Below, in pieces: positions 5,178 through 10,522 of a DNA stretch of 10,522 bases. A model generated the notes under the pieces. It was not told where the DNA came from. It did no database searches and was given only the letters and a program-made list of their open reading frames with translations. This DNA comes from JBEATZ01 sp041178545 (GTDB taxonomy: Bacteria > Planctomycetota > UBA1135 > UBA2386). The stretch spans positions 1 to 10,522 of the forward strand of contig JBEGVB010000179.1 in assembly GCA_041178545.1 (NCBI GenBank), read 5' to 3'. Every line of letters begins with the position of its first letter. Within the stretch, counting starts at the first letter, position 1. Both the position numbers and the translations under genes were made by a program.

Positions 5178-6260
5178 ATGACCGCCAGCCCCCTGCTTGC
5201 AGCCGACCTGCTGCGCAACTCCGCCCGCGCCTACGCGCGGCTGGTCGTGGAGCGGATGCAGCGCGAGGCGCCGGATGCGCTTGCGCGACAGCTGCCGGCG
5301 AGCTTTGCCAACCCCATTGCCGACACCGAGGTCCGGATCCTGACCCTCGCGGAGTCGGTTGCCGTCGACCGGCCGGCGCTGCTGGCCCACAGCGTCCGCT
5401 GGTACAAGGTGGCCTTCGCGCACCGCCAGGTGCACGCGGACTACCTGCCTGCGAGCCTGCGCACCACGGCACGCGTGCTGGCCGAGGAACTCCCCGAGCC
5501 CTGCCGTGCGGTCGTGTCGAGGCACCTGGCCATGGCCTTGGCCGAGCTGGAGACGGCGCCTGCCGAGCTTCCCAGCCACCTGGCGGCTGGCGGGCCGATG
5601 CTGGACCACGCACGCCGGTTCCTGCTGGCGGTGCTGGAGGGTCGCGGCGACGACGCGCTGGACCTCCTGCTCAAGGAGATCGCACGCGGCACCCCGGTGG
5701 CCGACCTGCACGACCACGTGCTCACGCGCACCCAGGCGGAGATCGGCCGCATGTGGGTGATGGGCGAGATCCCGATCGCCGACGAGCACTACGGCTCGGT
5801 GGTGATGAGTCGCGCCCTCTACATGCTCTCGCAGGCGACGCCACCAGCGCCCAAGGAAGCACCGCGGCTGCTCGCGCTCTCCGTGGGCGGCAACCTGCAC
5901 GAGTTCGGCATCCGCATGGTGGGCGACCGCTTTGCCCTTGCCGGCTGGAACGTGATGAACCTCGGGGCCAACATGCCCGCCGAGGACCTGGAGTGGACGC
6001 TCGCGGACCGCTCGTTCGACCTGGTGGCGCTCTCCGCCACCATGGCAATCCACGTGGGCGCCGCTGCACGCACGATCGCGCAACTGAGGGCGATCCTCGG
6101 CACCCGTTGCCCGCCGGTGCTCGTGGGCGGCGAGCCGTTCCGGGTGGTTCCCGACCTGCACACGTGCATCGGTGCCGATGCCTCGGCAGCGGACGCGGTG
6201 AGTGCAGTGGCTGCCGGCCAGCGCCTGCTCAACGCACGCCGCGCGCCAACCAGGTCCTGA
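5178..6260 (+). CDS. Cobalamin (B12)-binding sensor-like protein without DNA-binding domain
   Basis: A protein of 360 residues from the ATG at 5178; an in-frame ATG at 5109 gives an unconvincing extension. Neither has a good SD. Residues 1-140 form an unrecognised helical domain. Residues about 142-222 look like the four-helix B12 cap, with W193 and E203-H204 giving the W-x9-EH motif of CarH/LitR photoreceptors. Residues about 229-352 form a Rossmann B12-binding domain with NLHEFG (H241 as candidate lower cobalt ligand), GWNVMNLGANMP, a SATMAIHVG strand and VLVGGEPF. The usual E of ExHxxG is N239. The position after W193 is valine, whereas I recall a histidine there in Thermus CarH that becomes the light-induced second ligand. 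There is no MerR domain, so output must go through a partner. Its stop is 27 bp from that of the convergent methyltransferase gene. Confidence 0.82.
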   Translation: MTASPLLAADLLRNSARAYARLVVERMQREAPDALARQLPASFANPIADTEVRILTLAESVAVDRPALLAHSVRWYKVAFAHRQVHADYLPASLRTTARVLAEELPEPCRAVVSRHLAMALAELETAPAELPSHLAAGGPMLDHARRFLLAVLEGRGDDALDLLLKEIARGTPVADLHDHVLTRTQAEIGRMWVMGEIPIADEHYGSVVMSRALYMLSQATPPAPKEAPRLLALSVGGNLHEFGIRMVGDRFALAGWNVMNLGANMPAEDLEWTLADRSFDLVALSATMAIHVGAAARTIAQLRAILGTRCPPVLVGGEPFRVVPDLHTCIGADASAADAVSAVAAGQRLLNARRAPTRS

Positions 6261-6261
6261 G

Positions 6262-6279
6262 GCAGGCCGAGTCGCCTGC
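6262..6279. terminator. Weak hairpin between convergent genes
   Basis: GCAGG (6262-6266) and CCTGC (6275-6279) can pair across an 8-nt loop in the 27-bp gap between the convergent B12-protein and methyltransferase genes. A second small stem, CGCCG/CGGCG (6283-6296), overlaps the methyltransferase stop codon. There is no T-tract; the call rests mainly on position. Confidence 0.25.
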
Positions 6280-6287
6280 TGTCGCCG

Positions 6288-7316
6288 TCAGCGGCGCTGG
6301 AGCAGGTAGTGGGACACGAACCACTCTCGGCCCGCGTCGAAGCCCCACAGCTCGGCGCACGCCATGAAGAACACGCGCCACATGTTGGCGAACTCGCGTG
6401 CGCGTGGTCCGTAGGTGGCGCGGAAGATCTCGTCCACTGCGGGGCGGTTGGCGTCGAAGTTGCGCAGCCACTCCTCGGAGGTGCGGGAGTAGTGGGTGCC
6501 GTTGACGCGCCAGTGGTCGGTCACCCGGAAGTGGTCCTGGAAGTACAGCAGCTGGCTGTCGGCGGGCATCTGGCCGCCGGTGAAGAAGTGGCGAGCCATC
6601 CAGTCGGTGCTGTCCTGGTCGGCAAACGGGTAGCCCGCGCAGCGGTGGGTGAAGATGTGGATGAAGAACCGCGCCTGGGGATCCAGCCAGCGCGCGACCT
6701 TGGCGAGCAGCAGGTCCCAGTTGCGCGTGTGCTCCATCATCTCGACCGAGAACGCGCGGTCGAACCTGCGGTCCGTGTCCAGCACGTTGATGTCGCCGGT
6801 CAGGATCTCGACGTTGCCGAGCCCGCGTGCCTTGGCCGTGGCGAGGATGTGCTCGCGCTGGCTGTGCGAGTTGCTCATGCCGAGCACCTGGCAGCGCGGG
6901 TAGCGCTCGGCGATCCACAGGGTGAGCGAGCCCCAGCCGCAGCCCATGTCGAGCACGCGCATCCCGTCCTCGAGCTGCCCGCGCTTGCAGGTCAGGTCGA
7001 GCATGGCAGCCTCGGTGGAGTCCAGGTCGCCGCCCTGGGCTGGCCACAAGCCGCTGCTGTACTTGCGGTACCTGCCCAGCACGTGGCCGTAGAACGCAGC
7101 GGGCACCTCGTAGTGCTGCTCGTTGGCGGCCTTGGTGTCGACGGCGATCGGGCCGCGTCGGCACTCCGCGATCCAGCTCATCAGGTCCTGCTGGACCCGG
7201 ACCGGGTCGTGCACGTGTTGCTGGGCAAGTCGTTGCCGCAGCAGGCGGCGGATGCCCAGGCGGACGAGGGCGTCGGGCAGCATGCCCTTCGCGACGAGGC
7301 GGTCGACAAGGCTCAT
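6288..7316 (-). CDS. CFA-synthase/coclaurine N-methyltransferase-like SAM methyltransferase
   Basis: A protein of 342 residues; its ATG overlaps the DUF1295 stop as ATGA (7313-7316). Conserved order: NEQHYEVPAAFYGHVLG (65-81) and KYSSGLW of the CFA-synthase family; SAM motif I VLDMGCGWG (121-129); VEMMEH (191-196), whose E/E/H set matches the catalytic region of plant coclaurine N-methyltransferases; FFIHIFTH (217-224); then FFTGGQMP, LLYFQD, HWRVNGTHYSRTSEEWL and a WRVFFMACAEL ending. The second half is closer, from memory, to the coclaurine N-methyltransferase branch than to E. coli Cfa, and the N-terminal Cfa lipid-binding domain is missing. The likely reaction is SAM-dependent methylation or cyclopropanation of an unsaturated phospholipid acyl chain, inferred from neighbours. 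A small amine or polar headgroup substrate remains possible. It is coupled to the DUF1295 gene. Confidence 0.88.
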   Translation of the reverse strand: MSLVDRLVAKGMLPDALVRLGIRRLLRQRLAQQHVHDPVRVQQDLMSWIAECRRGPIAVDTKAANEQHYEVPAAFYGHVLGRYRKYSSGLWPAQGGDLDSTEAAMLDLTCKRGQLEDGMRVLDMGCGWGSLTLWIAERYPRCQVLGMSNSHSQREHILATAKARGLGNVEILTGDINVLDTDRRFDRAFSVEMMEHTRNWDLLLAKVARWLDPQARFFIHIFTHRCAGYPFADQDSTDWMARHFFTGGQMPADSQLLYFQDHFRVTDHWRVNGTHYSRTSEEWLRNFDANRPAVDEIFRATYGPRAREFANMWRVFFMACAELWGFDAGREWFVSHYLLQRR

Positions 7317-8170
7317 CGGACACCGTCCCGCGGGGCGCGGGGGAACCAGGGCACGAAGGTGTTGGTCTCGCCCATGTAGCGGCGGAAGTCGTCGCCGCGG
7401 CTCTTGAGCGAGCGCAGCTCTGCATAGGGCACGCCGGTCACGAACCGCACGAGCACGAACATGACGGCTGGGGCCAGCAGGCCCCATGCCCCGTGGGGAG
7501 CGGGCCAGCAGAGCATCGCGATCCCGCACCAGACGAGCCACTCGCAGAAGTAGTTGGGGTGGCGGCTGTAGCGCCACAGTCCCGTGCGGCACGCGAGCCC
7601 GCGCTTGGTGGGGTCGGCACGGTGGGCCGCCAGCTGACGGTCGGCCAGGCCTTCACCGAGGACCGCGAGCAACGAGAGGCCGATGCCGGCCCACTGGACC
7701 GGTGCAAGGTTCCCGGCCGGGTTGGTGGCCGCCAGCAGGAACGGCAGCGAGAAGGCCAGCGCTGCAATGGCCTGGGCTTGGTAGAACCAGGCGAACTGCA
7801 GGCCGGCACCGGCGCCCCAGTGCTCGCGCATGGCGCGGTAGCGGCCGTCCTCCTCCGCGTGGCCGAAGACCCGGTCGCGCAGCAGGTGGTGGGTGAGGCG
7901 CGTGCTCCAGCCCAGGGCCACCGCCGCTGCGACCCAGCGCTGGACGTCGCTCCCCCCGGCCAGCAGGGCCATGCCGGTGCCGCAGACACCGATGAGTGCC
8001 GACCAGGCGGCATCCACCGAGGTGGCGTTCTGGGTGCGGAGCTGGCGCGCCCAGAGGGCTGCCATGACCAGCGCACAAACGCCCCAGCTCGCGAGCACGA
8101 GGGTGGAGGCTTCAGGTGCAGCAGTGGCCGGGTCCAAGCGGGATGGGGCGGGGTCTGGAGGGCGTCGCAT
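7313..8170 (-). CDS. DUF1295 (steroid 5-alpha-reductase-like) membrane protein
   Basis: A protein of 285 residues with about six or seven hydrophobic segments (near 25-40, 58-72, 82-96, 125-147, 158-176, 208-245). The diagnostic C-terminal motif GLWRYSRHPNYFCEWLVWCG lies near residues 196-215, preceded by ADRQL; it is shared with steroid 5-alpha-reductase C-terminal domains and isoprenylcysteine methyltransferases and builds the cofactor site. DUF1295 proteins are presumed NADPH-dependent membrane reductases, but substrates are largely unknown. The gene is first in a two-gene unit, its stop overlapping the methyltransferase start (ATGA). The pairing suggests reduction of a methylated or methylenated lipid intermediate, which is inference. 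Only a weak GAAG precedes the ATG at 8170. Confidence 0.87.
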   Translation of the reverse strand: MRRPPDPAPSRLDPATAAPEASTLVLASWGVCALVMAALWARQLRTQNATSVDAAWSALIGVCGTGMALLAGGSDVQRWVAAAVALGWSTRLTHHLLRDRVFGHAEEDGRYRAMREHWGAGAGLQFAWFYQAQAIAALAFSLPFLLAATNPAGNLAPVQWAGIGLSLLAVLGEGLADRQLAAHRADPTKRGLACRTGLWRYSRHPNYFCEWLVWCGIAMLCWPAPHGAWGLLAPAVMFVLVRFVTGVPYAELRSLKSRGDDFRRYMGETNTFVPWFPRAPRDGVR

Positions 8171-8192
8171 CTTCGCATCGGCGTGCGCCAGA

Positions 8193-8214
8193 GATGTCGG
8201 TTTTCGCCAACATC
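8193..8214. promoter_or_regulatory. Operator-like dyad in divergent promoter region
   Basis: GATGTCGG (8193-8200) and CCAACATC (8207-8214) are inverted around a 6-bp TTTTCG centre with a single mismatch (G-U in RNA). It sits in the 86-bp region between the DUF1295/methyltransferase unit (-) and the desaturase/oxidoreductase unit (+), the natural place for a shared regulator. No clear -35/-10 pair was found on either side. Confidence 0.4.
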
Positions 8215-8216
8215 CC

Positions 8217-8242
8217 GTGCCGTGATCGGCACCGGAGGTGCC
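8217..8242 (+). promoter_or_regulatory. Two mutually exclusive hairpins in the desaturase leader
   Basis: Hairpin A is GTGCCG-TGAT-CGGCAC (8217-8232). Hairpin B is GGCACC-GGA-GGTGCC (8228-8242). Both stems are perfect, 6 bp each, and share GGCAC, so only one can form. Hairpin B contains the GGAGG (8234-8238), the only SD-like sequence before the desaturase. The layout resembles a translational switch, but could be chance in GC-rich DNA. Confidence 0.35.
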
Positions 8243-8256
8243 ATGATGCTCGCCAC

Positions 8257-9204
8257 ATGTCTCAGGTCAGCTCCGCCGGGTGGTTCGAGCCGGTTCTCAA
8301 GTTCTTCGACAACGACCGGCGGATGGCCGTCCTGGCCCGCGCCGGCGACCCGGATCGCATCGAGTGGGCGCGCCTCACCCCGTTCTTCCTGATGCACCTC
8401 GGGTGCCTCGGGGTGATCTGGACCGGCACCAGCTGGTTCGCGGTCGGGCTCTGCGTCGTGCTCTACGCACTCCGGATGTTCGCGATCACGGCCTTCTACC
8501 ACCGGCTGTTCTCGCACCGCAGCTACCACGCGCCCCGCTGGGTCATGTTCGCGGGCGCACTGCTGGGCAATGCCTCGGCACAACGTGGCCCGCTCTGGTG
8601 GGCCGCGCACCACCGCAAGCACCACCGGCACTCGGACACGGACGAGGACGCCCACTCGCCGGTCTGCAACAGCTTCCTGTACGCCCACATGCTGTGGTTC
8701 GCGACGCGGAAGCACTTCCCCACGGACACCGCGCAGATCCCCGACTTGGTGCAGTACCCCGAGCTCCGCTGGCTCGACCGTTATGACGCGGTCGTCCCGC
8801 TGCTGCTGCTGCTCAGCCTGTACGGCCTCGGCGAACTGTTGGCGGTGACGGCACCCTCGCTTGGGACCAGCGGCTTCCAGTTGGTCGTGTGGGGCTTCTG
8901 CATCAGCACCACGCTGCTGTTCCACGCCACCGCCACGGTCAACAGCCTCGCGCACCGCATGGGTCGCCGCCGCTTCCAGACCAAGGACGACAGCCGCAAC
9001 TCGCTGTTCATCGCCCTGATCACCTTTGGCGAGGGCTGGCACAACAACCACCACTACGCCCCCGGCAGCGTGCGGCAGGGCTTCCGCTGGTGGGAGATCG
9101 ACATGAGTTTCTATGCCCTCAAGGCCATGTCGTGGCTGGGCATGGTGGGCCGGATGAATCCCATCCCCGAACGCGCGCAAGGCACTGCCTCCAACCGTTC
9201 GTGA
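8257..9204 (+). CDS. Membrane fatty acid desaturase (acyl-CoA/acyl-lipid delta-9 type)
   Basis: A protein of 315 residues, normal for bacterial delta-9-type desaturases. All three di-iron histidine boxes are intact: H82-RLFS-H87, H119-RK-H122-H123 and H262-NN-H265-H266; H234 in LAHRMG may also serve. Hydrophobic segments lie near 42-77, 95-108, 178-200 and 207-228. It would introduce an O2-dependent double bond into membrane acyl chains, giving the unsaturated substrate that a CFA-type methyltransferase uses. The ATG at 8257 is chosen because conserved sequence begins soon after it. The only SD (GGAGG, 8234-8238) is 18 nt away and better placed for out-of-frame ATGs at 8243/8246. The GTG of the FAD oxidoreductase overlaps its stop (GTGA, 9201-9204). 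Specificity cannot be read from the sequence. Confidence 0.93.
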   Translation: MSQVSSAGWFEPVLKFFDNDRRMAVLARAGDPDRIEWARLTPFFLMHLGCLGVIWTGTSWFAVGLCVVLYALRMFAITAFYHRLFSHRSYHAPRWVMFAGALLGNASAQRGPLWWAAHHRKHHRHSDTDEDAHSPVCNSFLYAHMLWFATRKHFPTDTAQIPDLVQYPELRWLDRYDAVVPLLLLLSLYGLGELLAVTAPSLGTSGFQLVVWGFCISTTLLFHATATVNSLAHRMGRRRFQTKDDSRNSLFIALITFGEGWHNNHHYAPGSVRQGFRWWEIDMSFYALKAMSWLGMVGRMNPIPERAQGTASNRS

Positions 9205-10514
9205 GTCCCGACCCCGCCTCCCCGTCCACTGCCGCCGCGCGTCAGCGCATTGCCGTCGTCGGTGGCGGCATCTCGGGCCTCACGGCTGCGTGGCTGCTCG
9301 GCCTGCGGCATGACGTGACGGTGTTCGAGGCCGAGCCGCGGCTGGGCGGTCACACCTTCACGGTGGACGTGCCCGAGGGCAACCTCACGCGTGCGATCGA
9401 CACCGGCTTCATCGTCTTCAACGACCTCACCTACCCGAACTTCCGCCGCATCCTGAGGCTGTTGGGCGTGGGGTCGAAGCCCACGACGATGAGCTTCAGC
9501 ATGCACTGCGAGCGCACGCGGCTGGAGTACAACGGCGGCAACCTCGGCCAGATCTTCGCGCAGCGCAGCAACCTGCTGTCGCCCGGGTTCTGGGGCATGC
9601 TGCGCGACATCGTCCGCTTCCACGACCGGGCGCATCTCGCACTGCAGGGGAGTGGCGACCCGACGATCGGCGAGTTCGCGCGCGAGCACCGCCTCGGCAG
9701 GCGCTTCGTCGAGCACTACCTGGTGCCCATGGGTGCCGCCATCTGGTCGTCGGAGCCCGAGGCCGTGCTGGCGATGCCGGCGCGCTTCTTCGTCCAGTTC
9801 TTCTCCAACCACGGCATGCTGCAGGTGACGGACCGTCCCCAGTGGTACGTGGTGGAGGGCGGGTCCCGCAGCTACGTGCAGAAGTTCGCCGCGCTGCTCG
9901 GGTCGCGCGTGCGCACCGCGACGCCGGTCCGCTCGGTGCAGCGCGATGCTGCGGGCGTGACGCTCACCACCGGCGACGGCCGCACCGAGCGCTTCGATGC
10001 CGTGGTGCTCGCAACCCACAGCGACACGAGCCTGCGCATGCTGGCGGACCCGACCGCTGCGGAGCGCGCCGTGCTGGGTGCGATCCCGTACCAGGAGAAC
10101 GAGGCCGTGCTGCACACGGACACCCGGTTGCTGCCCGACCGCCGCCGCGCGTGGGCCGCGTGGAACTACCGCATCCCGCAGCAGGCGCGCTCGCGCGTGG
10201 CAGTGACCTACTGCATGAACCTGCTGCAGGGCATCGATGGCCCCGTGACCTACAACGTCACCCTCAACCAGTCCGATGCCGTCGACCCCGCCAAGGTGCT
10301 GCGCCGCATCACCTGGCACCACCCGATCTACTCGCGCGAGGGCGTGGCCGCGCAGGCGCGCCTCCACGAGGTGAGCGGCGTGAACCGCACGCACTACGCG
10401 GGCGCATGGACCCGCTACGGGTTCCACGAGGACGGCGTGATGAGTGGCTTGCGCGTGGCGCAGGACTTCGGCCTGTCGCTCGACGACGCCGAGCGCGCAC
10501 TCGCCAAGGGCTAG
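9201..10514 (+). CDS. COG2907-type FAD-dependent oxidoreductase (amine oxidase/desaturase-like)
   Basis: A protein of 437 residues from the GTG at 9201, which overlaps the desaturase stop (GTGA); coupling replaces an SD. The N-terminal dinucleotide-binding fold is IAVVGGGISGLTAAWLL (17-33, GxGxxG form), followed by VTVFEAE (39-45) and RLGGHT (47-52). The C-terminal FAD-contact segment is HYAGAWTRYGFHEDGVMSGLRVA. Length and internal motifs (GFIVFNDLTYPNF, IWSSEPEAVLAMPARFF, YNVTLNQ) fit the predicted NAD/FAD-binding proteins of COG2907, which by recall sit with DUF1365 and CFA-synthase-like genes in proteobacterial light/singlet-oxygen lipid clusters. A lipid chain oxidation or desaturation step is therefore likely. 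The TAG stop lies 8 bases before the window end, so a following gene, perhaps DUF1365, cannot be seen. Confidence 0.88.
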   Translation: MSPDPASPSTAAARQRIAVVGGGISGLTAAWLLGLRHDVTVFEAEPRLGGHTFTVDVPEGNLTRAIDTGFIVFNDLTYPNFRRILRLLGVGSKPTTMSFSMHCERTRLEYNGGNLGQIFAQRSNLLSPGFWGMLRDIVRFHDRAHLALQGSGDPTIGEFAREHRLGRRFVEHYLVPMGAAIWSSEPEAVLAMPARFFVQFFSNHGMLQVTDRPQWYVVEGGSRSYVQKFAALLGSRVRTATPVRSVQRDAAGVTLTTGDGRTERFDAVVLATHSDTSLRMLADPTAAERAVLGAIPYQENEAVLHTDTRLLPDRRRAWAAWNYRIPQQARSRVAVTYCMNLLQGIDGPVTYNVTLNQSDAVDPAKVLRRITWHHPIYSREGVAAQARLHEVSGVNRTHYAGAWTRYGFHEDGVMSGLRVAQDFGLSLDDAERALAKG

Positions 10515-10522
10515 CGCGAGCT

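Noticed and set aside
3876..6161. 761-residue open frame on the minus strand across the fasciclin and B12-protein genes
   Set aside because: It is Arg/His/Gln/Gly-rich with no domain, and is antisense or frame-shifted to well-supported genes. High GC content suppresses stops.
5178..6260. Calling the B12 protein a true CarH/LitR photoreceptor repressor
   Set aside because: There is no MerR helix-turn-helix, and the second-ligand histidine seen in CarH is valine here. Only the sensor-domain resemblance is claimed.
4010..6367. 785-residue open frame on the plus strand
   Set aside because: It is antisense to the fasciclin gene, then out of frame with the B12 protein; low complexity and no motif. 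Treated as a GC shadow.
6288..7316. Alkaloid N-methyltransferase in a benzylisoquinoline-type pathway
   Set aside because: No alkaloid genes are nearby; the context is membrane lipid modification, so only family resemblance to CNMT is noted.
7438..9180. 580-residue open frame on the minus strand overlapping DUF1295 and the desaturase
   Set aside because: It runs antisense to the desaturase, whose histidine boxes are intact, and in another frame of DUF1295. No recognisable domain.

Overview
The window is about 10.5 kb of very GC-rich DNA, densely coded on both strands. Long antisense open frames occur throughout, as expected at this base composition. The best clue to the host is the partial protein at the left edge: a Kelch-type beta-propeller followed by a C-terminal module (opening YGTGCG and ending SNGLRWRIGNF). 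From memory this module is characteristic of large secreted proteins of Planctomycetota. Kelch proteins, ECF sigma/anti-sigma pairs and partly SD-poor starts fit that phylum. The assignment is inference, not a database result.

Left third (1-2600). The 3' end of the Kelch protein (+) converges on a two-gene lipoprotein operon on the minus strand. That operon encodes an LPP20/FlgP-like lipoprotein (2271-1354), then a FlgO-domain lipoprotein (1350-793). An 11-bp perfect hairpin (752-778) separates the converging units. A complete tRNA-Phe(GAA) gene with encoded CCA lies at 2596-2521 (-), with a plausible promoter upstream and a hairpin downstream.

Middle (2700-5000, minus strand). A secreted two-domain fasciclin (FAS1) protein is followed by an ECF sigma factor and an RskA-like membrane anti-sigma factor that overlap by GTGA. 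The layout resembles the mycobacterial SigK/RskA system, whose targets MPT70 and MPT83 are also FAS1 proteins. A perfect 8-bp dyad overlaps the putative -10 and start region of the sigma gene.

Right half (5178-10514). A cobalamin-binding sensor-like protein (+) has the CarH-type W-x9-EH cap motif but no MerR DNA-binding domain. It converges on a minus-strand pair: DUF1295 (steroid-5-alpha-reductase-like) membrane protein, then a coclaurine N-methyltransferase/cyclopropane-fatty-acid-synthase-like methyltransferase, overlapping by ATGA. Divergent from these across 86 bp are an acyl-lipid/acyl-CoA desaturase and a COG2907-type FAD oxidoreductase, overlapping by GTGA. Together these look like a membrane-lipid modification locus of the kind found near light- and singlet-oxygen-response genes in Proteobacteria. 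The unit probably continues past the right edge. The 86-bp divergent region holds an operator-like dyad and two mutually exclusive hairpins, one of which hides the only good Shine-Dalgarno sequence.
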